A DNA stretch of 41,184 bases from CAYSCX01 sp964429575 (GTDB lineage Bacteria > Desulfobacterota > Binatia > Binatales > Binataceae), in contig CAYSCX010000024.1 in NCBI GenBank assembly GCA_964429575.1, forward strand, positions 1 through 41,184, in the 5' to 3' direction. Both the position numbers and the translations under genes were made by a program. The notes beneath the pieces were generated by a model. It was not told the DNA's origin and ran no database searches. It saw only the letters and a list, made by a program, of their open reading frames with translations. Of this stretch, positions 31,231 through 38,481 are shown piece by piece (the first letter of the stretch is position 1; each line of letters begins with the position of its first letter).

Positions 31231-32055
31231 TCAGGCCGGGCGATAGGGCGGCAGCGGCGGTTCTTCGGCGCTTACTTCGACGGAGGCGACGCCTTCCACT
31301 TCACGCGCCACGCTTTCAACCAGTTCGTTCCACGGGGGAACCAATCCGGCGCCGGTGAGCCGCACGCAGCCGGCGTTGCATGCTACGTCGATGCGCGCAT
31401 CGCGAATCTTCGGGTGCGAAACCAGGGCGGCGCGGACCTGCGCGGTCATGGCCGCATCACGCATCGCGCGCCAGTTTGACGGGCCGGCGCGCTGATCGAT
31501 GGATCGCACCAGCGCCACCAGGCCGTCCGCGAGCGATTCGAGCGGAAGCGAAAAGGTGTTGACCACCGCGTCGTAGATTGAGTTATCGTCGATGTTCACG
31601 CCGCTGAGGCTTTGCGTGCGCGCGCGCACCTCACGGTCGTAGTCGCGCACGCGCCGTTCGGCGGCGGTCGGGGCAAGCCGCTCGTCATCCGCCACCCGAA
31701 GTGCGCGTTCGTGAAACGGCCCGATGGTGCGTACGCGGAGACCACATCCGCACTGCGGCAAGGTGTGCGCAATCGAGCGGCCCGCGACGATCACGCGGTC
31801 GCGCGCGAGTTCGCCGAGAATGACCGCACGGATGTAGGCGACAAAATTGCGGGTGTCGGTGGTGAACCACTCCCAGAAGTGTGGCGCGCGTTCGTCGAAC
31901 ACCAGAAGCTGGTCCGCACTCACGCGGTAGCGCTGGGCGGTTTCATTGACAAGGTCGGCGCTGGTTACGAAGCGGTAACCGAGGATGCGCGCGCACAGCT
32001 CGCCGAGTTCGATGCCACGGCTGCCGAGTTGATTGCTTATCGCGATGACGGCCAT
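31231..32055 (-). CDS. Cytidylate kinase-like family protein with C-terminal BON domain
   Basis: A 274-residue protein. Residues 1 to about 180 match cytidylate-kinase-like proteins (AAK-type P-loop): AISNQLGSRGIELGELCARILG, then VIVAGRSIAHTLP and RVRTIGPFHERALRV. The P-loop reads GSRGIELG without the usual Gly-Lys-Ser/Thr, as in that divergent family, so activity as a CMP kinase is doubtful. The last third (about 185-262) looks like a BON domain (IRDARIDVACNAGCVRLTG ... VEGVASVEV), usually a membrane-binding module. ATG 32055 has GGGGGA upstream; a longer reading to 32130 is not needed. Confidence 0.78.
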   Translation of the reverse strand: MAVIAISNQLGSRGIELGELCARILGYRFVTSADLVNETAQRYRVSADQLLVFDERAPHFWEWFTTDTRNFVAYIRAVILGELARDRVIVAGRSIAHTLPQCGCGLRVRTIGPFHERALRVADDERLAPTAAERRVRDYDREVRARTQSLSGVNIDDNSIYDAVVNTFSLPLESLADGLVALVRSIDQRAGPSNWRAMRDAAMTAQVRAALVSHPKIRDARIDVACNAGCVRLTGAGLVPPWNELVESVAREVEGVASVEVSAEEPPLPPYRPA

Positions 32056-32439
32056 CGCGGATCCCCCATCGGCCAGAAGTCGCGAGACGGCGGGAATGGT
32101 AGGCCGTTCGGTGGATGAGCGCAAACCCAAAAGATGGAAAGCACGCTTCGCAATCGCCAGCAGGCGGTTGAAAAGGTCATTTTCAACCGCCTGCTCCCTC
32201 TCTCGCGTCTCCCCTGCAGGAGGAGAAGATTAGGAAGGCAGCTCGATGCTTCGCCGCTGGCTCAGGACAAGTCTTTCACGCAGGGTGTTGAGCGCACCGC
32301 CGGGACCGCGCCGATAAGTTCCGCGTTTCTCAACACCCTGCTAGGATTCATGCGACCGGAATCCGTGTCGCGCTCGCGGACCGCTTCGAATCGCGGGTGC
32401 AGTCTCATCTCGTTTGGTTTCAAGCTGCGGGGGAACGCG
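32056..32439. other. Divergent intergenic region holding repeat copy 3
   Basis: It separates the minus-strand BON protein (start 32055) from the plus-strand deoxyhypusine-synthase homologue (start 32440). The element occupies 32160-32344. The remaining 95 bases upstream of 32440 should hold a promoter, but I could not assign clear boxes. Confidence 0.5.
32160..32344 (+). repeat. Composite hairpin element, copy 3
   Basis: It has an A hairpin (GCAGGCGGTTGAAAA ... TTTTCAACCGCCTGC, 32160-32194). A central stem TCTCC...GGAGA follows with an altered loop, then AAGATTAGGAAGG. The B hairpin ends CTCAACACCCTGCTAG at 32344. Compared with copy 1 about 30 extra bases (CTTCGCCGCTGGCTCAGG region, 32240-32272) sit between the central stem and the B arm. 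It lies between divergent genes (BON protein and deoxyhypusine-synthase homologue), unlike the other copies. The left edge reads CCAG rather than CTAG. Confidence 0.9.
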
Positions 32440-33576
32440 ATGCCAAAGAAGAGCAGAATCGCGCGATTCACGGGCGCGCGAATAAATCCGAAGCCAGTGC
32501 GCGGCAACATGACCGCCGCCGAGCTGATCGACAACGCATTTCTGGCATACAACGGCCGGCGCTTGCGCGAGGCGTGCCAACTGTTCGCGGAAAAGATGCT
32601 CGAGCCGGGCGTGCTGGTCGGCATGAGCATCACCGGCGCACTGACGCCTGCAGGGCTCGGCATGTCGTGCCTGATTCCGCTGCTCGAGAACGGATTCGTT
32701 GACTGGATCGTGTCGACCGGCGCGAACCTATACCACGACACCCACTTCGGAATCGGGCTCAAGATGTACGAGGGCTCGGCGCAAGCAGACGATGTCAAGC
32801 TGCGGGATGCGGGGGTTGTGCGCATCTACGACATTTTCTTCGATTACGATGTGCTGCTCTCAACCGACGAGTTCTTCCGAAAGATTTCCGGAGCCGCGGA
32901 ATTTCAGCGCTCCATGAGTTCGGCCGAGTATCACTATCTGGCCGGCCGCTATGTAGCCGAGCGCGAACGGGTGCTGGGACTGAAGCGCAAGTCGATGCTG
33001 GCGGCAGCGCACCGGCTCGCGGTGCCGGTGTATACGTCGTCGCCGGGCGATTCATCGATCGGCCTCAATCTCGCGCTGCTTGAGATGGAAGGTCACGGAA
33101 TCAGGCTGGATCCTCTCGCCGACGTAAACGAGACGACCGCGATCGTGCATGCGGCGAAGCAGCAAGGCCACAAAAGCGCGGTTCTGATTCTCGGCGGCGG
33201 CTCGCCCAAGAACTTCATCCTTCAAACCGAACCTCAGTTGCAGGAGATCATGGGGGTTTACGACACCGGCCACGATTACTACCTGCAGATCACCGACGCG
33301 CGTCCCGACACGGGCGGCCTTTCCGGCGCGACTGCGGCCGAGGCAGTCAGTTGGGGCAAGGTCGATCCGAAGCGTCTGCCCGATTCGGTGGTCTGTTACG
33401 CTGACTCGACGATTGCGCTGCCGCTGCTCACCGCTTACGCACTGGCAAAGCGCAAGCCGCGCAAGCTGAGACGCCTCTATCACCAGCGCGCCGACATGAT
33501 GCGCGGTCTGATCGCGGCGTACGAAAAGGTGCGCCACCGCCGGGTCCGCGACCGGGTGCCGCTCCCGGGCAGATGA
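32440..33576 (+). CDS. Deoxyhypusine synthase-like family protein
   Basis: A 378-residue bacterial homologue of deoxyhypusine synthase. Motifs: LVGMSITGALTPAGLGM, VSTGANLYHDTHFGIG, VPVYTSSPGDSSIGLNL, ILGGGSPKNFILQTEP, ITDARPDTGGLSGATAAEAV and SWGKVDP. The SWGK lysine corresponds to the catalytic Lys that forms the enamine intermediate, and NAD/spermidine-site residues look retained. Bacteria lack the eIF5A substrate, and bacterial relatives are thought to act on polyamines (homospermidine-type products). That role is inference here. GGGGGAA precedes ATG 32440. Four-base ATGA overlap with the phosphatase gene. Confidence 0.9.
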   Translation: MPKKSRIARFTGARINPKPVRGNMTAAELIDNAFLAYNGRRLREACQLFAEKMLEPGVLVGMSITGALTPAGLGMSCLIPLLENGFVDWIVSTGANLYHDTHFGIGLKMYEGSAQADDVKLRDAGVVRIYDIFFDYDVLLSTDEFFRKISGAAEFQRSMSSAEYHYLAGRYVAERERVLGLKRKSMLAAAHRLAVPVYTSSPGDSSIGLNLALLEMEGHGIRLDPLADVNETTAIVHAAKQQGHKSAVLILGGGSPKNFILQTEPQLQEIMGVYDTGHDYYLQITDARPDTGGLSGATAAEAVSWGKVDPKRLPDSVVCYADSTIALPLLTAYALAKRKPRKLRRLYHQRADMMRGLIAAYEKVRHRRVRDRVPLPGR

Positions 33577-34454
33577 TTGGTCGCAAGGCTCGTCCGGCGC
33601 ACCGGCGCAACACTGCGGCTGCGGCGCGCGGCGCGACGGCGTCGCAATCGCTGGAGCGCGAGCTTGAGGTCGCGAAGCGCGCAGCGCTGGCGGCGGGCGA
33701 GATTCTACGGCGCCACTATCGCAAGCGCGGCTATAGCATCGGCTCCAAGGGCCGCGACAACCCTGTCACCTCCGTCGATCTTGCGGCCGACCGAGCGCTC
33801 AGACGCATGCTCGGCCGCGCGTTCCCAAAATATGGCTGGCTTTCGGAGGAGACCGCCGACAATTCGGCGCGGCTGCGACGGCGGCGCGTCTGGATCGTTG
33901 ATCCGCTCGACGGCACCAAGGAATTCATTGCAGCGGTGCCCGAGTTTTGCGTGGCTATCGCACTGGTCGAGAACGGCCGCCCGGTCCTGGGCGTCAGCTA
34001 CAACCCGATCAAGCGCGAAATGTTCTGGGCGGCGCGCGGCATGGGATGCCATCTGAATCGGAGGGCGGCGCGCGTCACACGCACGCGCGTGCTGCGCCGC
34101 GCGACCGTGCTCGCCAGCCGCAGCGAAACGGCCCGAGGCGAGTGGGACGTCTTCCACGGACGCATCAAGGTCAGTCCGACAGGCAGCGTCGCGTACAAGT
34201 TGGCGCTGGTTGCCGCTGGAAAGGCCGATGCGACATTCAGCCAATCGCCCAAGAGCGAATGGGACATCGCGTCGGGCGCGGCTTTGATCGCGGAGGCGGG
34301 CGGCAGGATGACCGACATTCGCGGGCGCGAACTCAGGTTCAACCGGCCGCGCGTGCTGGTCGAGGGCATCCTCGCCGATAACGGCAGGTTGCACAAAAGA
34401 CTGCTTGCGATCGCGCGGCCGTCGCGCGGGGCTTCGCGTCACAGACGCAACTGA
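33573..34454 (+). CDS. Inositol monophosphatase / CysQ family phosphatase
   Basis: A 293-residue Mg2+-dependent phosphatase of the IMPase/FBPase/CysQ superfamily. Metal ligands are visible in LSEETAD (about 88-94), WIVDPLDGTKEFI (about 106-118) and SEWDIASGAALIAEAGG near the C-terminus. GTKEF and the late acidic motif favour the CysQ/3'(2'),5'-bisphosphate nucleotidase group, though inositol phosphatase is possible. An Arg-rich N-terminal extension of about 30 residues is unusual. Translationally coupled to the deoxyhypusine-synthase-like gene (ATGA). It could recycle PAP produced by the sulfotransferase elsewhere in the genome; that link is speculative. Confidence 0.88.
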   Translation: MIGRKARPAHRRNTAAAARGATASQSLERELEVAKRAALAAGEILRRHYRKRGYSIGSKGRDNPVTSVDLAADRALRRMLGRAFPKYGWLSEETADNSARLRRRRVWIVDPLDGTKEFIAAVPEFCVAIALVENGRPVLGVSYNPIKREMFWAARGMGCHLNRRAARVTRTRVLRRATVLASRSETARGEWDVFHGRIKVSPTGSVAYKLALVAAGKADATFSQSPKSEWDIASGAALIAEAGGRMTDIRGRELRFNRPRVLVEGILADNGRLHKRLLAIARPSRGASRHRRN

Positions 34455-34463
34455 CGCGATCGC

Positions 34464-35705
34464 CTAGGACGCGGCGAGCACCTCGATGCGCGTGCGGCGT
34501 GGTCCCGTCTCGGGAAGGAAATAGGTCGTGACGATCGGCAAAAGCTGGAACGCGAGAAATGCCAACATCACCTCGCGAAGGCCCAGCGTCGAGGCGAGCG
34601 CGCCGCCGATGAACGGCGACGCGAACGCGCCCGCGTAGCCGACCGCCCACACGAACGCGAGTGCGGCGCCCATCCGCTCCGGCGTCATGCCGGGGAGTTC
34701 CATCAGCATCGTGGTCAATGCGGCGAGCGAACCGGCCGAACCGATCCCGACCAGCACCAGCGAGGCGGTGATCATGCCGGTCGAGGGCGCCATCACGGCG
34801 CCGGCGCATCCGATCAGCGTGAGCACGCCGATCGGCCATGTAAACGGCTTGCGTAGTCCGATCCAGGCAGTGCCGAAGCCGCAACCAGCCGCCGCGAAGA
34901 TTCCAGCGAGCGGAAGCACCGAGGTAAGCGACGCCGCCTCGCCCAGCGACATTCCACGGTAGGTCAGAAAGTAGGTGGGCAAGAACGCCACGTACACTTG
35001 GAAGACCCACATGCCGCCGAACAGTCCGCTCGCGATCAGTACGACGTTGCGCATTTTCATCACCGCGCGGAGCGCTGAGCCGCTGGCGATCGAGGCAGCG
35101 TCAGTGGTGGGAATCGAAACGACGTGGCGTTCACGGCCAAAGAGGGTCCAGCCGAGTGCGATCATACCGCAGCCAAGTCCATACCAGAGCATGACGCCCT
35201 GCCACGACGATCCGAGCGAGACATAGATCGGTACCGTCATCGAGAAGACTGCAAAGAGGCCGATGTAACTGCAGAGGAAGTTGAACGTATTGATGTACGG
35301 CCACTCGTGGCTGCCGAACCACTGCATCAGGAACGTCCCCGGCGGCGCGATCATCACGCCAAACCCGATGCCCTGCAATACGCGGCACGCGAGCAGGGTC
35401 GCGAAGCTCGAGGTGTAACCGGCGAGAATCCCGCCGAGCGACAACAGCCAGATTCCCACCAGCATCGCGCGCAGCACGCCGAGCCGCTCTGCCACCAATG
35501 CGCCGAGCAGCGAGAAGGTCGCGATGCAGAGATTGATAATTGAAATGATGAGGCCGCCTTGGGCGAGCGAAATGTTGAGCGATTTGGTCATCGGCTCGAG
35601 GATTGGCGCGGGCGCATTCCACGCGACGGTCTGGCTGAGGATCGCGAAGACCAGGAGGACTTCGATCACCCAACGGTATGGCGAGAGCTTGTGCTGCTGA
35701 CTCAT
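34464..35705 (-). CDS. MFS transporter
   Basis: A 413-residue major facilitator protein with 12 hydrophobic stretches. RVLQGIGFGVMIAPPGTF and the loop-2-like GALVAERLGVLRAML support MFS assignment, but I cannot name the subfamily. Start ATG 35705 (MSQQHKLSPYRWV); an in-frame extension to 35852 runs into repeat copy 4 and is rejected. It ends convergently nine bases from the phosphatase gene. Substrate unknown; an organic acid or small solute is typical. Confidence 0.88.
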   Translation of the reverse strand: MSQQHKLSPYRWVIEVLLVFAILSQTVAWNAPAPILEPMTKSLNISLAQGGLIISIINLCIATFSLLGALVAERLGVLRAMLVGIWLLSLGGILAGYTSSFATLLACRVLQGIGFGVMIAPPGTFLMQWFGSHEWPYINTFNFLCSYIGLFAVFSMTVPIYVSLGSSWQGVMLWYGLGCGMIALGWTLFGRERHVVSIPTTDAASIASGSALRAVMKMRNVVLIASGLFGGMWVFQVYVAFLPTYFLTYRGMSLGEAASLTSVLPLAGIFAAAGCGFGTAWIGLRKPFTWPIGVLTLIGCAGAVMAPSTGMITASLVLVGIGSAGSLAALTTMLMELPGMTPERMGAALAFVWAVGYAGAFASPFIGGALASTLGLREVMLAFLAFQLLPIVTTYFLPETGPRRTRIEVLAAS

Positions 35706-35766
35706 GCGGCGCTGATACTCCCCGGCATCTGATTCGTATAGTCCGCTACCGCGGGGTTTGCCACCG

Positions 35767-35924
35767 GCAGGCCGTTGAAAAACTATTTCAACCGCCTGCG
35801 CCCTCACTCTTATCTCTCCCGAGACGGGAGAGAAGTTTAGGAACGAAGCCACTTTTCGCGCAGGGTGTTGAGAGCCAAGGCCAGCTCATTGGGGATTTTC
35901 CGGGGTTTCTCAACACCCTGCTAG
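35767..35924 (+). repeat. Composite hairpin element, copy 4
   Basis: The A hairpin is GGCAGGCCGTTGAAAA...TTTCAACCGCC. The central stem is longer, TCTCTCCCG/CGGGAGAGA (9 pairs, loop AGA), so bases differ from copies 1 and 2 but pairing is kept. A conserved AAGTTTAGGAACG stretch follows. The B hairpin is GCAGGGTGTTGAG...CTCAACACCCTGC, with CTAG ending at 35924. It lies 37 bases downstream of the stop of the ACS-type transporter, read in the direction of that gene. Confidence 0.9.
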
Positions 35925-35961
35925 GGAAAGTTGCGGACCGGCCGGCGACAATTCGCGCGGG

Positions 35962-37254
35962 TCAAAGGCGGCGTTCGCCGGTTGCCCATGCGAGGTAGCC
36001 GAACATTCCGGCCAGATAGATCGCGGCTGCAAGATAGAAGACCGCAGAAAACGATCCGGTGGCCTGCACGATGAAACCTGCGGCGGCGACTCCGACGATG
36101 CCCGGGACGGTCGCGACAGTGTTCGAGATCCCCATCAGAATGCCGGCGTGGTTGGGGCCAACGTCGAGATGATTCACGCCAAAGCCCGCAAGTCCCAATC
36201 CGTTAGCTGCGACTGAAATCGTCACGAGCACCACCGCCGTGAAGCTCGACTCAACGGTCGGAACGAACAGGAGCGGAAGCGCGCTGAGCGTGAAGGCAAT
36301 CGACTGCATCAGCTTGCGCACGACCGTTATGTGCATGCCGCGCCGCAGCAATGAGTCGGCGATCCACCCGCCGGCATTGATTGAGATGATCGCCGCGATC
36401 CACGGCGGCAGCGAGTAGGCGCCGACCTCGGAGAGCGGAACCTTGAACGTGTAGTTCAGGTACGTCGGCAGCCACAGCAGCAGAATGTAGTAGCCGAAGT
36501 TCGAGCAGAAGTGCGCGATGACGATCGCCCAGACCGCCTTCTCGCGGGCGATCTTCATCCAGGGAATCGCGGGGGCGCGCGCCGCAAGGCCGTGCGCGTC
36601 CCGTGCGGCGTCGCGCGACGCTGCGCTGGAGGCGGCGGGAGAATCGGGGGGATGACGCGGCACCCGAACTATCCAAACCGCAACCCAGATCCCACCGATG
36701 GCGCCGGTGATGTAGAAGAGCGCCGGCCAACCGAAGGCAACGATGATGGGCGGGCTCAGGATGAAGGCCGTAACGGTGCCCACATGCATCCCGCTGAAGT
36801 TTAGCGAGAGCATGCGAGCGCGTTCCGCGATCGGGATCCAGCGCGCAGTCAGGCTGTGAATCGCGGGGAAGTTGACCCCTTCGCCGAGCCCGAGCAGCAC
36901 GCGCATCGCGAGCAGCAAAGAAAACGCCGCGGTCGCCGGGGGAGTGAGAAAGGTTGCGAGCGACCAGATGCCCACACCGGTCGCGAGCACCCATTTTCCG
37001 CCGACGCGATCCGCGACCACTCCACCGAGGAGCTGCGTCAGCAGGTAGCCCCAGAAAAAAGCCGACAGGATGATCCCCTGTCGGGCGGAATCGTAACCGA
37101 GGTCGCGTGCAAGCGGGATTATTGCGACCGAGATGCTGACCCGGTCCACGTAGCAAAGCACGGTCGCGAGACCGAATAGCGCGACAACGGTGTATCGCTG
37201 CGGCCAGCGGGACCCAGGCGCGGGCGCAGAATTCGAGATTGCGGATTCGGCCAT
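35962..37254 (-). CDS. MFS transporter, ACS (anion:cation symporter) family
   Basis: A 430-residue 12-helix carrier. CYVDRVSISVAIIPLARDLG (about 34-53), FFWGYLLTQLLGGVVADRVG and MRVLLGLGEGVNFPAIHSL are hallmarks of the ACS family (SLC17-like organic anion carriers, often sugar-acid or aromatic-acid uptake with Na+ or H+). LWLPTYL in helix 7 is also typical. A 30-residue cytoplasmic loop (about 208-238) is Ala/Ser/Arg-rich. Its stop lies 37 bases from repeat copy 4. The XRE gene is upstream on the same strand, separated by a terminator-like stem. Confidence 0.92.
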   Translation of the reverse strand: MAESAISNSAPAPGSRWPQRYTVVALFGLATVLCYVDRVSISVAIIPLARDLGYDSARQGIILSAFFWGYLLTQLLGGVVADRVGGKWVLATGVGIWSLATFLTPPATAAFSLLLAMRVLLGLGEGVNFPAIHSLTARWIPIAERARMLSLNFSGMHVGTVTAFILSPPIIVAFGWPALFYITGAIGGIWVAVWIVRVPRHPPDSPAASSAASRDAARDAHGLAARAPAIPWMKIAREKAVWAIVIAHFCSNFGYYILLLWLPTYLNYTFKVPLSEVGAYSLPPWIAAIISINAGGWIADSLLRRGMHITVVRKLMQSIAFTLSALPLLFVPTVESSFTAVVLVTISVAANGLGLAGFGVNHLDVGPNHAGILMGISNTVATVPGIVGVAAAGFIVQATGSFSAVFYLAAAIYLAGMFGYLAWATGERRL

Positions 37255-37303
37255 CGCGGGTACCGCGCGAGCTTAGCCGCGTACGATCGGGTTCGCCAGA
37301 AGC

Positions 37304-37340
37304 AAAGCGGGGTTGCGGCCAGTAGCCGGAACCCCGCTTT
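37304..37340 (-). terminator. Terminator-like hairpin downstream of the XRE gene
   Basis: Perfect 11-base arms AAAGCGGGGTT (37304-37314) and AACCCCGCTTT (37330-37340) flank a loop that has its own CGGC/GCCG stem. On the minus strand the stem is followed by TTTGCTTC, a poor T-run, so termination is likely but not strong. It lies 26 bases after the XRE stop. Confidence 0.7.
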
Positions 37341-37366
37341 CAGAACCCTCGATGGATGTGCGCCGG

Positions 37367-37795
37367 CTAGCGGCCGAGCGCGTTACGGACGGTCTGCAAG
37401 ATGTAGATGAAGTCGCGCTGCGCGCGAATGTCACCGAGCAGCGCCACCTGCGAAAGCATATCCATTTCTTCGGAAGTGATGTTGTGGATGCGCCGCATCT
37501 GCTCGTTCTTCTTGAACTCTTCCCAGGTCGAACTGGTCTTGGTCTCAGGCTCCGGGTTGAGGAGCGCCTGCGCGCGTGGATTTGCCAGGAAGAACAATTC
37601 GCGCCGGTCGAGTCCCAGCACTTCGGCGAGCCGCGTCACGACCTTGTCGGACGGATGGCGCTTGGCCGATTCGAGATGGCCGACGTACGGCGTGGAAGTC
37701 TTGATGCGCCGAGCTACCTCTTCCTGAGTAAGGTCGAGTTGTCGGCGTCGTTCCCTGATGACCTGACCAAAATTACGTTCCCTAGACCGTGCCAT
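37367..37795 (-). CDS. XRE-family helix-turn-helix regulator
   Basis: A 142-residue protein with a Cro/CI-type HTH at about residues 8-65 (LDLTQEEVARRIKTSTPYVGHLES, then HPSDKVVTRLAEVLGLD). The C-terminal segment of about 75 residues is helical and ends QRDFIYILQTVRNALGR. Transcriptional regulator; target unknown. A GGGG/AAAGGG purine stretch lies just before ATG 37795. Its upstream DNA carries palindromes (37880-37892, 37981-37998) and GTGACA repeats that could be its own operator. A hairpin terminator follows. Confidence 0.92.
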   Translation of the reverse strand: MARSRERNFGQVIRERRRQLDLTQEEVARRIKTSTPYVGHLESAKRHPSDKVVTRLAEVLGLDRRELFFLANPRAQALLNPEPETKTSSTWEEFKKNEQMRRIHNITSEEMDMLSQVALLGDIRAQRDFIYILQTVRNALGR

Positions 37796-37879
37796 ATGCC
37801 CTTTCCCCTTGATCGCCAGCGGCTTACCTCGAAATCATTCCGCTCGTTCGTCGATATACCAGTTTGGTGCAAATCAACG

Positions 37880-37892
37880 ACTTACAGTAAGT
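37880..37892. promoter_or_regulatory. Palindrome ACTTACAGTAAGT
   Basis: Arms ACTTAC and GTAAGT about a central A. It sits 85-97 bases upstream of the XRE start, where an autoregulatory operator would be expected. Confidence 0.4.
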
Positions 37893-37980
37893 AACACGAT
37901 GGTGACATTGTGACAACCGCTGCGATGACTCCGATCCGCTCCGATCGTGCCGCAGGGGACGGCAACCAGCTTGTTTGGCA

Positions 37981-37998
37981 TGACACAAAATTGTGTCA
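37981..37998. promoter_or_regulatory. Perfect palindrome TGACACAAAATTGTGTCA
   Basis: A perfect 18-base palindrome about 190 bases upstream of the XRE start, inside AT-rich DNA. It shares the TGACA half-site with the direct repeats at 37902-37915. Size and symmetry fit a dimeric regulator site. Confidence 0.5.
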
Positions 37999-38102
37999 CT
38001 AGGCACACTTAGGCAGATTCTCGCTTTAGCGCACGGTCCCGCGCAGATTAGAATTTTTCATAGCAAAACGCCAGTCTTGGCGCTTTGTTTAACTACAATT
38101 CG

Positions 38103-38456
38103 TCAATTGCCGTACGGATTTTTTCCGCGGTCCACACGAATCGTATAGCGGTCCGCCGACGCCGCATCGCGTGGCCGCGTCGAAAACTGCGCGACCGCCT
38201 GCGCATCGACCGTGCCGAGATCGAGAGTCTCTGCGGCTATCGCGCGGCCGCGAGAATCGAACCATTGGACCTCGATTGAGACGTTGGCGGGTTCTTCACC
38301 GGAGTTGCGGACTTTGCCCTCCAACGAAACCACCGTGCCGTATCGAACCAGACGGCCTTCGATCACCTCGATAGGTTCCGCGTGCGAGAGCAGATAGAGC
38401 AGGAGCGCGCCGAAGCCAAGTGCGGCGGCCAAGATTGCGAGCGAAGTTTTGCGCAC
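38103..38456 (-). CDS. Membrane-anchored FxLYD-like protein
   Basis: A 117-residue protein. One N-terminal hydrophobic helix (about 6-23) acts as anchor. A small beta-sandwich resembling FxLYD domains follows: VSLEGKVRNSGEEPANVSIEVQ, then WFDSRGRAIAAETLDLG. Such domains are found in secreted or membrane-bound bacterial proteins with unknown ligands. It lies downstream of the acyl-CoA dehydrogenase gene on the same strand with 25 bases between, so co-transcription is likely. Confidence 0.75.
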   Translation of the reverse strand: MRKTSLAILAAALGFGALLLYLLSHAEPIEVIEGRLVRYGTVVSLEGKVRNSGEEPANVSIEVQWFDSRGRAIAAETLDLGTVDAQAVAQFSTRPRDAASADRYTIRVDRGKNPYGN

Positions 38457-38481
38457 AGCGACTGGCCAGTCAGCCGGGCCG

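Larger units (their letters stand above)
37796..38102. other. Palindrome-rich regulatory region upstream of the XRE gene
   Basis: 307 bases, AT-richer than the surroundings. It contains ACTTACAGTAAGT (37880-37892), two direct GTGACA repeats (37902-37907, 37910-37915), and the perfect 18-base palindrome TGACACAAAATTGTGTCA (37981-37998). No gene is seen. The shared TGACA/TGTCA half-sites suggest a cooperative regulator site. Confidence 0.6.
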
